From Rodentibacter haemolyticus (GTDB taxonomy: Bacteria; Pseudomonadota; Gammaproteobacteria; Enterobacterales; Pasteurellaceae): 64,000 nt of DNA. A program made the position numbers and the translations under genes. Location: assembly GCF_015356115.1 (NCBI RefSeq), contig NZ_CP063056.1, positions 186,001 to 250,000 on the forward strand, read 5' to 3'. The notes under the pieces were generated by a model. That model did no database searches, was not told where the DNA came from, and saw only the letters and a program-made list of their open reading frames with translations. Position 1 is the stretch's first letter, and each line of letters begins with the position of its first letter. Positions 40,796 through 50,335 of the stretch are shown piece by piece.

Positions 40796-41806
40796 TTATT
40801 TTCCTTCTTGAATATTAATTATTGCTTTAAAACCCGCCTCGAACGATATAATTTCGACTGACGTTATTTTTGTGTTAGGTTCAGATATCACAATATTTAC
40901 CCCCTTTGCTATTTGAACTCTTTTTCCAGTTTCTTTGATATATTTAGATAATCGTTCTTTTTCAAGTGAGAAATTCTTGTCAATAAGCACCCCATACTTG
41001 ACACCAACTCCATCAATAATAGAGTCGATTTCCGACTCATCCACAAAGTTACTTGAAATTTTTTTTAAATTTTCAACTGAAAAAACACTTTCTTCAGAAA
41101 GAGATTCTGAAAAATCTAATACCTTACTTGGAACTTCTATTTTTTTAGCTATAGCTTTAGTAATCTCACCTAATATCCTTGTGTATTTTTTTGATGTATT
41201 TTTAGGAGCTACTTTAATAAAAGTGTCAAGCCAATATTTAGTTTTTTTCCCTAAACTATCGATAATAAATACAGAGTCTTCAATAGAAAGAATAATAGCT
41301 CCCTTTTGTATGGAATCTATTGATATCCCTTCTTTTTCAATAATAGAAATAACTCCGTCATGGCTATTTACATCTAAGTAGTTATTTTTATTTTCAATTC
41401 TAAATAATCCAATAGCTTGGATAGTCATATCACCATTTTTTATACCATCATACAAAACCTCAATAAACTCTCCACCACCAATATTAGGATGTGAAGAACT
41501 CATATATAAATGTTTTGCTATTGCAATTGAGGAATTGATAAATTCATCTTTATCATTAAAAACTAATGATGAATAATGCTTAATAGGATTAAGATTAATA
41601 TCAGATTCATGGGTTAACGTGTATTCTTCTCCACTATTAACAACAGGAATAAGAAAATGCTTGAGTAAAAGGTCATCCAAATCACTACTTCTTTTTGATT
41701 CTGCTTCTGATAACAGAACCCCCTCATCTCTAAATTTATTTCCAACTTTATGAACGATTACTTTTCTTACCTTTGCCGCACTTAAATCTAATGACTCTAT
41801 TACCAT
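40796..41806 (-). CDS. First gene of the module: NA37 nucleoid-associated-like protein
   Basis: The 336-residue protein looks like the 37-kDa nucleoid-associated family (YejK/NdpA, PF04245). It has an early VIVHKVGNKFRDEG, then KHYSSLVFND, the SSSHPNIGGGEF segment, AIGLFRIENKNNYLDV and DTFIKVAP. Distant members occur in Bacteroidetes and in mobile islands; their role is unknown. AGGAG lies 7 bases before the ATG. A well-formed promoter (41833-41861) lies directly upstream, so the module can be transcribed independently of cas3. No uptake words; AT-rich compared with the cas genes around it. Confidence 0.6.
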   Translation of the reverse strand: MVIESLDLSAAKVRKVIVHKVGNKFRDEGVLLSEAESKRSSDLDDLLLKHFLIPVVNSGEEYTLTHESDINLNPIKHYSSLVFNDKDEFINSSIAIAKHLYMSSSHPNIGGGEFIEVLYDGIKNGDMTIQAIGLFRIENKNNYLDVNSHDGVISIIEKEGISIDSIQKGAIILSIEDSVFIIDSLGKKTKYWLDTFIKVAPKNTSKKYTRILGEITKAIAKKIEVPSKVLDFSESLSEESVFSVENLKKISSNFVDESEIDSIIDGVGVKYGVLIDKNFSLEKERLSKYIKETGKRVQIAKGVNIVISEPNTKITSVEIISFEAGFKAIINIQEGK

Positions 41807-41832
41807 TGTTTAACTCCTAATTCTTATTAGTT

Positions 41833-41861
41833 ATATTAAAATTACTGTATTTAAAGATCAA
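41833..41861 (-). promoter_or_regulatory. Promoter of the three-gene module
   Basis: On the minus strand TTGATC (41861-41856), a 17-bp spacer and TAATAT (41838-41833) form a good sigma-70 promoter. The start would be near 41826, leaving a 20-base leader with AGGAG before the first gene. Confidence 0.65.
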
Positions 41862-41865
41862 CTTA

Positions 41866-41881
41866 TAAAGTAGTTAGATTA
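41866..41881 (+). promoter_or_regulatory. Protospacer-like site matching the mini-CRISPR guide
   Basis: TAAAGTAGTTAGATTA here is identical to the first 16 bases of the spacer-like stretch at 38652-38637. The match begins exactly at spacer position 1. The site lies 4 bp upstream of the module's -35 box and overlaps the cas3 stop codon. The PAM position (41863-41865) reads TTA, not the usual type I-C TTC. Beyond 16 bases the match is lost. Cascade bound here would sit over the -35 region. Confidence 0.6.
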
Positions 41882-44126
41882 TAAAATTTTCTATCCTCAA
41901 AAACTCCACATTATCCCATCCCAACCCCGCCACATCATCATACAAATCCATTCCAATTAAGCTATAAAACTGTTTACCAAAATTGTTTTCATTGATGGTT
42001 TCAACTCTGCCTGCTTTATAGAGTTCTGCTAATGATTTTTCCGGGACTTGTACGGTGTAGGGTTGCAGTTTTCTTAATATGCCGCCCACTTTGTCAGCAT
42101 AACGTAAGCTGTCTATCAGTGTTTCGGCTTCTTGGTTGAAGGGGATAATAACGGGGATTAAATGACTTGTGATCATTCGGAAATCGTCTGCAATTTTTTG
42201 GAAGGGGAAATTGAGGCTTTGTCCTGCATTATGGCACGCCTCTAAAATCCCTGCTTTATCCAGTTCCGAGCCTTTAGCTTCATAAACCGCTTGGAAATAG
42301 TGATTAATCGCCTGTGGGGTCAGTAAGTCTTCAGCGTGTTTGCGAACCGTGGAACGCATACAGGCAGAAAGCAGCCCTAATTCCGTCGGTGCTTTCCATT
42401 GTTCTTCGGGCTGAAAAACCCAAACAGGGCTTTCTTCCGCTAACTTTTTACCTTCTCGATTACAACGCCCTGCGGCTTGGGCGACAGAATCTAACCCGGC
42501 TTCTGCCCGCATTACCAGTGGAAAATCCACATCAACGCCGGCTTCAATTAAGGAAGTCGCTATCACACGGCAAGGCTGGTTATTTTTCAGGCGCAGACGA
42601 ATCTCATCTAATGTTTGTGAGCGGTGTTTAGCACACATTAAGGTGGTGAGATGATAAACGCCGTCCAGCTCTTTAACTGAATCATATAAGGCTCGGGCGT
42701 GACGGCGATTATTCACGATGATTAATATCTGCGGATTATCCGTGAGCTTGGTTTGCAGATCAGTATCTGTTTGAACCCCAATATGTTGCACGGTTGTACG
42801 TTTTAGTTTCTCAAAAAGTGCGGTCGGATTCGGCGCAATTTCTCGCACGTTTTCGAAGCCTTTGTAAAAGCCATTCGCTTGGTGAATCGCCGGTTGTGTG
42901 GCGGTACAAAGCACAACGGAACATTGGTAATTTCGCGCCAATTCATCAATCGCCGCCATAATCGGGCGTAATAAATTCAGCGGTAGCATTTGGGCTTCAT
43001 CCAAAATAATCACGCTATCTGCGATATTATGCAATTTCCGGCAGCGTGAAGAACGATCTGCAAATAAACTTTCAAAAAATTGCACCGCTGTCGTCACCAC
43101 AATCGGGGCATCCCAGTTTTCGGAGGCTAATTTCAACTTATCCCAGCTGGATTTATCCGGCAAATTATCGTGATCGAAAGTGCTGTGATGTTCTAAAACC
43201 GCCTCTGTCCCTAATTCACCAAAGGCTTCGCGAAAGACGGCTGCATTTTGTTCGATAATGCTGGTAAACGGAATGACATAGATAATGCGGCGTAATTGAT
43301 GTTGTTTGGCGTGCTCCAAAGCAAACGCCATTGAAGTCAGGGTTTTTCCACCGCCTGTTGGTACCGTCAGTGAAAATAATCCCGTTTCTTGCGTTGCCCG
43401 CGAAACAGCGTAATCTAAAATATCACTTCGTAAGCAATTCAGTTCGCTATCCTGCTTTTTTATCTTTGCAATAAAGGCATTAAACTGCTGATAAAGTGCG
43501 GTTAAAGTTGGGTAATTTCCCCGTTCGATCGGCTTTTTCTCTAAGTTTGCATAAAACGCTTCGGTATCAAGAAAATCGGCATCCACGAGACACGAATAGA
43601 GCATACGAATAAAAAATGCGTAAGAAAAGAAGGGTTCTTTTTTAGAGGGCTTTAAGGAAGGCGGACGTAATTTTTCAGGTAAATTCAGTTCTTGTTGCCA
43701 AATGGGGGCTAGTGGTGGGAGTTCATTGGGAGCGGTGCCGAAATTCTCTTGCAAACGTTGTGTTAATGTGGCTCGATTTTCCCCTTCTCCTGCGCCATTT
43801 GCCAGACCTGCGTGATGCCCTGCAATGCAAAACGCCATCATCTTACCTAATATCTCGCCCCAGCGTTCTACCGCAATTTTGGCACCGGCAGTGGAATGAT
43901 TGACTTTAGCGCCACCGTGTAAACGTTTTTGATAACGCTCACTATATTTACCTAAATCGTGCAACAGGCCTGTGTAATAGGCGATTTCTTGTGAGGAGAA
44001 AGGTGTGGCAAACTCAGCGGCCAATGCTCCAACATTATTAGCGTGACAAAATAATGTTTGCCAATCAGAGTGATCTTCAAGTAATCCTGAATGAGCGTAA
44101 AAAGATTGAATAACTTGGCTTTCCAT
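41874..44126 (-). CDS. cas3: Cas3, helicase-nuclease of type I-C CRISPR
   Basis: Degrades target DNA after Cascade binding. The product has an N-terminal HD nuclease (CHANNVGALAAEFA, LLHDLGKYSERYQ near residue 55, AGHHAGL near 105) and a superfamily 2 helicase (VPTGGGKTLTSMAFAL near 255, ILDEAQMLPLN near 365, QAAGRCNREG near 555). I prefer the ATG at 44126 (MESQVIQSF, 750 residues) with GAGG upstream; an in-frame ATG at 44138 adds four residues. It looks intact. It is separated from cas5 by the inserted three-gene module. Confidence 0.95.
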   Translation of the reverse strand: MESQVIQSFYAHSGLLEDHSDWQTLFCHANNVGALAAEFATPFSSQEIAYYTGLLHDLGKYSERYQKRLHGGAKVNHSTAGAKIAVERWGEILGKMMAFCIAGHHAGLANGAGEGENRATLTQRLQENFGTAPNELPPLAPIWQQELNLPEKLRPPSLKPSKKEPFFSYAFFIRMLYSCLVDADFLDTEAFYANLEKKPIERGNYPTLTALYQQFNAFIAKIKKQDSELNCLRSDILDYAVSRATQETGLFSLTVPTGGGKTLTSMAFALEHAKQHQLRRIIYVIPFTSIIEQNAAVFREAFGELGTEAVLEHHSTFDHDNLPDKSSWDKLKLASENWDAPIVVTTAVQFFESLFADRSSRCRKLHNIADSVIILDEAQMLPLNLLRPIMAAIDELARNYQCSVVLCTATQPAIHQANGFYKGFENVREIAPNPTALFEKLKRTTVQHIGVQTDTDLQTKLTDNPQILIIVNNRRHARALYDSVKELDGVYHLTTLMCAKHRSQTLDEIRLRLKNNQPCRVIATSLIEAGVDVDFPLVMRAEAGLDSVAQAAGRCNREGKKLAEESPVWVFQPEEQWKAPTELGLLSACMRSTVRKHAEDLLTPQAINHYFQAVYEAKGSELDKAGILEACHNAGQSLNFPFQKIADDFRMITSHLIPVIIPFNQEAETLIDSLRYADKVGGILRKLQPYTVQVPEKSLAELYKAGRVETINENNFGKQFYSLIGMDLYDDVAGLGWDNVEFLRIENFII

Positions 44127-44211
44127 TTGATACCTCATGAATATTCCAACTATTGGTAACTGATATGAGATGACACCCTATCTTATAAATACTTCAAACT
44201 CTACTTAGAAA

Positions 44212-44239
44212 AAAGTGCGGTCAAAATTGACCGCACTTT
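44212..44239. terminator. Uptake-word dyad terminator
   Basis: AAAGTGCGGTCAA and TTGACCGCACTTT form a 13-bp stem with a two-base loop (AA), just after the small lipoprotein gene and before cas3. Both arms are uptake words. Confidence 0.78.
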
Positions 44240-44250
44240 AAGCAATAAGA

Positions 44251-44394
44251 TTATTTATTTACACCCCAATGACGAGTATCTTTATCAAATTTCATACCGG
44301 AGTGAGAACCTTCCGAGCCATTGAAATAGACATCTTTATTCGCACAGCCTGAAATAATCAGTGCACCTGCAATCACAAGAAATAATTTTTTCAT
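44251..44394 (-). CDS. Small predicted lipoprotein, 47 residues
   Basis: The product starts MKKLFLVIAGALIISGC, with a lipobox ISGC (cysteine at residue 17), and the mature part is only about 30 residues (NKDVYFNGSEGSHSGMKFD...). A GAGGTC ribosome site lies before the ATG and an uptake-dyad terminator follows the stop, which both support a real gene. Small lipoproteins of this type are known in Haemophilus; the function is unknown. It separates hisI from cas3. Confidence 0.75.
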   Translation of the reverse strand: MKKLFLVIAGALIISGCANKDVYFNGSEGSHSGMKFDKDTRHWGVNK

Positions 44395-44460
44395 AATATT
44401 GACCTCTATAACGATAAAACTTGGACGGATTATAGCACAACTTAGATTATCTCAATTTCA

Positions 44461-45108
44461 TTATTTATTTGAGCCTTCAGGATGCAATCCTACGCCTTGA
44501 TGACGCTGTTTCAATTTCGCAATCACATCACCCCATTCCAGATTCATCGTATGTAATAATACGGTTAAGTGGTAGGCTAAATCCGCCGCCTCACTCACAA
44601 CTTCTTCCTTATCTTGCGACACTGCCGCCAGTGCGGTTTCAACGCCTTCTTCCCCGACTTTCTGCGCAATTTTCTTCACACCTTTGGCATACAGTTTGGC
44701 GGTATAAGAACTTTCCGGATCAGCATATTTACGTTCGGCAAGCACTTGTTCTAATTTGGCAAACCACGTCCAATCGCCTTCTGACTGGCTTTCAAATTGG
44801 TGGAAACAACTTCCTTCTCCCGTGTGGCAAGTCGGACCGATTGGATTGACTAAAATCAATAACGTATCGTTATCGCAATCCAAACTCATATCCACTACAT
44901 TGAGAAAGTGCCCTGAGGTTTCGCCCTTCGTCCACAGCCGTTGTTTGGTGCGAGAATAAAAGGTAACTCGTTTTTCTTCAAGGGTTTTGGCTAAGGCTTC
45001 TGGGGTCATATAGCCGAGCATTAGCACTTCGCTTGTGTAAATATTCTGCACGATAACAGGCAATAGATGATCGACTTTTTGCCAGTTGATGTTTTGAGTG
45101 TTTAGCAT
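44461..45108 (-). CDS. hisI: HisI (HisIE), bifunctional phosphoribosyl-AMP cyclohydrolase / phosphoribosyl-ATP pyrophosphatase
   Basis: Carries out steps 2 and 3 of histidine synthesis. The N-terminal cyclohydrolase (residues about 1-115) has [31 protein letters not shown] and the zinc region [25 protein letters not shown]. The C-terminal pyrophosphatase (about 118-205) has [13 protein letters not shown] and [13 protein letters not shown]. The 215-residue length fits the fused enzyme. It is the last his gene, separated from hisF by about 1.2 kb of accessory genes. Confidence 0.95.
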   Translation of the reverse strand: MLNTQNINWQKVDHLLPVIVQNIYTSEVLMLGYMTPEALAKTLEEKRVTFYSRTKQRLWTKGETSGHFLNVVDMSLDCDNDTLLILVNPIGPTCHTGEGSCFHQFESQSEGDWTWFAKLEQVLAERKYADPESSYTAKLYAKGVKKIAQKVGEEGVETALAAVSQDKEEVVSEAADLAYHLTVLLHTMNLEWGDVIAKLKQRHQGVGLHPEGSNK

Positions 45109-45130
45109 AGATGTTCCTATAATTTATTAC

Positions 45131-45481
45131 TTATCGAGAGTTTGTACTGTTTATGTATTCTTTTATTTGTTCACTTAATTTTTCTAATTTTTGATATTGT
45201 TCTTTACCTAATAAAGCGATATCTCCTATTCCGATTTTCATCATTTTATTGTATTTTGCCGAATTTTTTAAAGCAAAAAAATAAGGCTCTAATCTATAAG
45301 AATTTGTTGAACGCTGTAAATCTTTTTTAAAATTGTCTAGCTTCAATTCCTCTTTTTCTCCGTATTCTTCGTTAATAATATCCACTGCTTCTTTTTGAGT
45401 AATATCCATATGTTTAATAAGTTCTTTAATTTCTTCCTGCAACTTTTTTACTTTTTCTTTTTCATCTGCTGTTTTTTTCAT
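45131..45481 (-). CDS. Hypothetical charged helical protein inserted before hisI
   Basis: A 116-residue protein I do not recognise. It begins with a lysine/glutamate-rich helix likely to form a coiled coil (residues 1-30), followed by DITQKEAVDIINEEYGEKEE, which could be a short helix-turn-helix, then further amphipathic helices. It lies 22 bases upstream of hisI on the same strand and would be read with the his transcript. AT-rich, unlike its neighbours. Confidence 0.55.
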   Translation of the reverse strand: MKKTADEKEKVKKLQEEIKELIKHMDITQKEAVDIINEEYGEKEELKLDNFKKDLQRSTNSYRLEPYFFALKNSAKYNKMMKIGIGDIALLGKEQYQKLEKLSEQIKEYINSTNSR

Positions 45482-45615
45482 CGGAATGTCCCCATTTGTC
45501 CCTAAGTACTCAATATCATATCAATCAGTTATAGGAAGTTAAGCTAAAACAAGCATTAAGTGTTCGATTTAATTTTCTATACAAATCAACCTAACAACAT
45601 AAACAGGAGATTTTT

Positions 45616-45756
45616 ATGGCCAAAAACCATGAAGCCGATATTTCTAACTCAAATAAAGGCACTAAAGGCACGAACAAAACCTATGATAAAAATCAAGGTA
45701 ATCGTGGTAAGCAACTTAACCCTAACCAACAAGGAAAACAAAATGGCAGTAAATAG
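45616..45756 (+). CDS. Small hydrophilic protein, 46 residues
   Basis: The product (MAKNHEADISNSNKGTKGTN... ending QGKQNGSK) is rich in Asn, Lys, Gly and Gln and probably disordered. AGGAG lies 7 bases before the ATG, a strong ribosome site. It overlaps the next small gene by 14 bases in another frame. It runs opposite to the his operon. I do not know its function; the strong ribosome site and the overlap suggest it is real. Confidence 0.55.
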   Translation: MAKNHEADISNSNKGTKGTNKTYDKNQGNRGKQLNPNQQGKQNGSK

Positions 45757-45841
45757 AACTGGTAAACCGAACCCAAATTGGCCTAGCAGAACACGTCTTC
45801 CGTCTGGTGGTGGCCGTGGAAATAATCCATCACCTAAATAA
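45743..45841 (+). CDS. Small Arg/Pro/Gly-rich protein, 32 residues
   Basis: The product (MAVNRTGKPNPNWPSRTRLP... GGGRGNNPSPK) is basic and proline/glycine-rich. Its ATG lies inside the end of the preceding 46-residue gene (overlap ATGGCAGTAAATAG), with AAGGAAAAC just upstream, so it is probably translated by coupling. A UUCG-loop terminator follows 6 bases after the stop. Function unknown. Confidence 0.5.
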   Translation: MAVNRTGKPNPNWPSRTRLPSGGGRGNNPSPK

Positions 45842-45847
45842 TATGAT

Positions 45848-45873
45848 ACAGGGTTTAGTTCGCTAAACCCTGT
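45848..45873. terminator. UUCG-loop bidirectional terminator
   Basis: ACAGGGTTTAG-TTCG-CTAAACCCTGT is a perfect 11-bp stem with the very stable UUCG loop. It lies between two convergent genes and ends directly at the stop codon of the minus-strand gene. Confidence 0.8.
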
Positions 45874-46272
45874 TTATTCACATTTTTTTAAACTTTCAGC
45901 AAATTGTTCTTTTCCCGAGTCTAATAATGTGTAGGCATTCATTGCATCTGATAAAGCACAAGCACATAAATTTCTTTGTTTTTCGTAATAAATAGCATAC
46001 TTCATACACACATTCATTGATTCATAAATTTCTACAATATCATTTGATGTTTTAGTCCATTCGGGTAGTTTGTCAACGCTTAATCCAATAATACTTGAGC
46101 CAATAATTGCCGTTGCAAGCACTGTTCTTGATGCCAACTTTGTTGTTTTTAATCTTAAAACACTACCACAATTTTGACAGCTCGCCTTATCAGAATGAAT
46201 GCTAAAGGTAGTTACTTTTTTACATTTTGAATTAGAGCATTTTACTTCTATTATTTCAGTTTTATCTGTCAT
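45874..46272 (-). CDS. Zinc-ribbon membrane-associated hypothetical protein
   Basis: A 132-residue protein with an N-terminal zinc ribbon (CSNSKC near residue 11 and CQNC near 32) and one hydrophobic segment (TVLATAIIGSSIIGLSV, about 51-67). The cysteine-containing C-terminal part (CMKYAIYYEKQRNLCACALSDAM) follows. I do not recognise the family. It lies 17 bases downstream of hisF on the same strand, so it would ride on the his transcript. Confidence 0.6.
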   Translation of the reverse strand: MTDKTEIIEVKCSNSKCKKVTTFSIHSDKASCQNCGSVLRLKTTKLASRTVLATAIIGSSIIGLSVDKLPEWTKTSNDIVEIYESMNVCMKYAIYYEKQRNLCACALSDAMNAYTLLDSGKEQFAESLKKCE

Positions 46273-46289
46273 ATAACTTACTTCTTAAA

Positions 46290-47836
<1,547 letters not shown>

Positions 47837-48349
47837 TTATTTCAACACCTTTTTCATCATAATATCCACCTGTTCATCACTACCTAAGCGGAAAATATGT
47901 CGATCAAATGCGACAAAGCCATTTTTTTCGTAAAAGCGTAAGGCTTTGTGGTTATGTTCCCAAACACCGAGCCAAATATAGTTCGCATTATGTTGGTTCG
48001 CAATAAGCAATGCGTGTTGAAAAAGGGCTTGTTCAACCCCTTGTCTATGATGATTGGCGAGTACATAAATTCGCTCAATTTCGACCGCACTTTGATCTTG
48101 TAATTCGGTTTGAGCTTGAGCGAAATTCAACTTGAGATAGCCTACCGCTTGCCCTGCAATTTCTGCAAAATAAAATGTCATATGGGGGTTATTCAACTCT
48201 TGGATAAGTTGCTCGGTGGAGAATTTTTCCACTAAATAGGCTTGCATATCGGCTTCTCTATTTTGGCTAGCAAAGGTTTCTTGAAAGGTTTGCTTTCCAA
48301 GTCGTTGCAAAACGGGCAAATCCACAAGGTTAATTTGACGTATGTTCAT
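47837..48349 (-). CDS. GNAT-family N-acetyltransferase
   Basis: A 170-residue acetyltransferase of unknown substrate. The GNAT core shows IERIYVLANHHRQGVEQALFQHAL (acetyl-CoA loop, R/Q-x-x-G type, here RQGVEQ) and WLGVWEHNHKALRFYEKNGF near the end. I start at the ATG at 48349, with GGAG 5 bases upstream, overlapping the preceding acetyltransferase gene by 20 bases. It sits in the his operon between hisA and a Bro-N gene. Confidence 0.85.
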   Translation of the reverse strand: MNIRQINLVDLPVLQRLGKQTFQETFASQNREADMQAYLVEKFSTEQLIQELNNPHMTFYFAEIAGQAVGYLKLNFAQAQTELQDQSAVEIERIYVLANHHRQGVEQALFQHALLIANQHNANYIWLGVWEHNHKALRFYEKNGFVAFDRHIFRLGSDEQVDIMMKKVLK

Positions 48350-48803
48350 TGACGCTCCATGCATAATTTAACCACTCATTATTTTGTATTGCCCCAAGTC
48401 GTGCGTAAAAGCGTTTTCCGTCTTCATTCCACGGGGCAACTGTCCATTTTATCTGTAAGCAATCGTGCTTTTTGGCTTCCTCTCGTAAAGCGAGCATCAG
48501 TTTTTCCCCCACTTTTTGCCCTCGAAAACGGCTATCTATATAGAGTTCTTTGAGATAAATCGCAGGGCGATTTTGAGCGGTGAAAGGTAGGAAATAATAG
48601 ACGGCAATACCGATCAATTCTCCTTCGGATACAGCAACAAGGCTATGAAAATCTGGCGGATTTTTATCAAATCCTTTTTCTGCCACAATTTCGGGTGTAA
48701 TAGCAAAGCTATCAATATATTTTTCAAATATGGCTAATTCTCGCATTAACCGCCACATTTGTGGACTTTCTTCCCGTTCGGGTTTACGGATTTCAATTGT
48801 CAT
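48330..48803 (-). CDS. GNAT-family N-acetyltransferase (diamine acetyltransferase-like)
   Basis: A 157-residue acetyltransferase. IYLKELYIDSRFRGQKVGEKLMLAL is the acetyl-CoA binding segment (RFRGQKVG), and WNEDGKRFYARLGA matches the C-terminal GNAT motif. The overall form (IEIRKPEREESPQMWRLMRELAIFE) resembles spermidine/diamine acetyltransferases, but the substrate is not certain. It overlaps the next GNAT by 20 bases and the upstream Bro-N gene by 11 bases. Confidence 0.85.
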   Translation of the reverse strand: MTIEIRKPEREESPQMWRLMRELAIFEKYIDSFAITPEIVAEKGFDKNPPDFHSLVAVSEGELIGIAVYYFLPFTAQNRPAIYLKELYIDSRFRGQKVGEKLMLALREEAKKHDCLQIKWTVAPWNEDGKRFYARLGAIQNNEWLNYAWSVNEHTSN

Positions 48804-49647
48804 TTTTATCTTCCATTTTTTGACTTACCGCCCCTAACAAGCGGGCAAAATCAATCGCATTTTTACGTGTAATCACAGGTTGCCCTGTTTCTTGTTCTAA
48901 ACTTTGGCGAGCAATTTTTGCCACATTTCCGCCTCGTTTGGCAACTTGGCGATTTTCCTCCAACCCTTGAGGGTGGCTGATTTGGGTAATATCTTTGGTA
49001 GCGGCTTCGGCAAGCATATTCAGCACCAGCTCTGTGGTAGACATATTATCTCGCAAATTTTCCTTTTTTAGCCCTTTGAAATCCTTGTATTCTCGGGTTT
49101 TCATTCCCGACCAAGCCTGAGTAATTTCATCGGTTAAAATCGCATATTCTCGCCCAACTTGAACACCGTGGTCTTGCCAAGTATCCGTGAGTTCTTTGCG
49201 AACTTGAATGGCTTGCAAGCGTTGATTGATCCACTCTCGGGAATAGCCTTTTTGCAGATAAGTTTGTAAAGCTCGATCAATTGTGAGTTCCGGATCAACA
49301 ATTTCATCTAAACGTTCTTTCCCCACCTCTGCCAGCCACATTTTAAAAGGCTCCGCTTTAGGGCTAGGGATAGATTGAATAATACGGAAAATGCCTTGCA
49401 TATCAGCTACATCGGTTTTATAAAACTTTCCATCAGAAGATTTTAACTTCAGTTGTCGACAAATTGTCGACAACTCAGATTTTTCTTCATCTGACATCCG
49501 TTTTTTCACACGATACCAGTAATCCCGAGGCTTATCACTGTCAGTCAAAACGGCTACCACATCAATCACACTAAATAGCCATTCTTCCTGCTCATTGTCC
49601 CAAACGGATCGAACCTGTTGATTTTCAAATAATTTAATATCGTTCAT
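48793..49647 (-). CDS. Bro-N domain protein, DinD/antirepressor-like
   Basis: A 284-residue protein with an N-terminal Bro-N domain (WLFSVIDVVAVLTDSDKPRDYWYRVKKRM, about residues 23-51), of the kind found in phage antirepressors and DinD-like proteins. The C-terminal half (AILTDEITQAWSGMKTREYKDFKGLKKENLRDNM) matches a conserved DinD-like helical region. Function unknown; probably DNA-binding. It lies in the his operon between hisH and the GNAT pair and ends overlapping the GNAT start. Confidence 0.75.
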   Translation of the reverse strand: MNDIKLFENQQVRSVWDNEQEEWLFSVIDVVAVLTDSDKPRDYWYRVKKRMSDEEKSELSTICRQLKLKSSDGKFYKTDVADMQGIFRIIQSIPSPKAEPFKMWLAEVGKERLDEIVDPELTIDRALQTYLQKGYSREWINQRLQAIQVRKELTDTWQDHGVQVGREYAILTDEITQAWSGMKTREYKDFKGLKKENLRDNMSTTELVLNMLAEAATKDITQISHPQGLEENRQVAKRGGNVAKIARQSLEQETGQPVITRKNAIDFARLLGAVSQKMEDKNDN

Positions 49648-49741
49648 TTTACCTTCCCTTTAAATTATGGATAAATCAACAGTATATTAGCAAATGTTTC
49701 ACTGTTTATAAAACCAGGCAATTAACGTTTTGCGATCTGCC

Positions 49742-50335
49742 TCACACATTTTCCATAAAATTCCGTAATAATTGCGAACCCACTTTGCCTGAGCGCTCGG
49801 GGTGGAACTGTACGCCGTAGAAATTCTCTTTTTGCAATGCAGCAGAGAACGGAATGCCGTAATCGGCGGTGGCGATCGTGTTTTCATTCGGCAACACCGC
49901 ATAGCTATGCACAAAATAAAAATGGCTATCCTGCTCAATGCCTGCGAAAAGCGGCTGATCCTCCGCATAACGCACACGGTTCCAGCCCATATGCGGCAAC
50001 GGCAAGCCTGTATTTGGGATTAGCTCGGTTTTGCCGCTCATTAGATTGAGCGTTTCCACATTGCCTTCGGCAGAAAATTCGGTCATTAACTGCATTCCCA
50101 AACAAATGCCGAGCATTGGTTGAGTGGCGTTGCGGATTGTGTCAATCAAATTGCGATCTTGCAAAATTTTCATCGCAGCGGCAGCCGTCCCCACACCGGG
50201 AAGTAACAGTTTGTCCGCCGATTTAATTTTGTCTAAATCACGGCTAATTTCCGCCTGAATACCCAAACGGTCGAATGCAAATTTTACAGATGACAGGTTT
50301 GCACAGCCTGTGTCGATGATTACTAGGTTGGTCAT
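49742..50335 (-). CDS. hisH: HisH, imidazole glycerol phosphate synthase glutaminase subunit
   Basis: Supplies ammonia from glutamine to HisF. The 197-residue class I amidotransferase has the catalytic cysteine in GICLGMQLMTE (near residue 78) and the His-Glu pair in GVQFHPERSG (near 177). The start MTNLVIIDTGCANLSS overlaps the stop of an upstream hypothetical gene by 4 bases (ATGA), implying coupling. Confidence 0.96.
   Translation of the reverse strand: MTNLVIIDTGCANLSSVKFAFDRLGIQAEISRDLDKIKSADKLLLPGVGTAAAAMKILQDRNLIDTIRNATQPMLGICLGMQLMTEFSAEGNVETLNLMSGKTELIPNTGLPLPHMGWNRVRYAEDQPLFAGIEQDSHFYFVHSYAVLPNENTIATADYGIPFSAALQKENFYGVQFHPERSGKVGSQLLRNFMENV

Noticed and set aside
41999..42011. GTTTCAACTC inside cas3, ten bases like the CRISPR repeat start
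   Set aside because: No hairpin follows and it codes for conserved-looking Cas3 sequence; chance match.
44637..44650. GTTTCAAC inside hisI and ATTTCAAC near 47838 as further repeat remnants
   Set aside because: Neither is next to a 7-bp stem with a 5-6 nt loop, unlike the element at 38653-38682.
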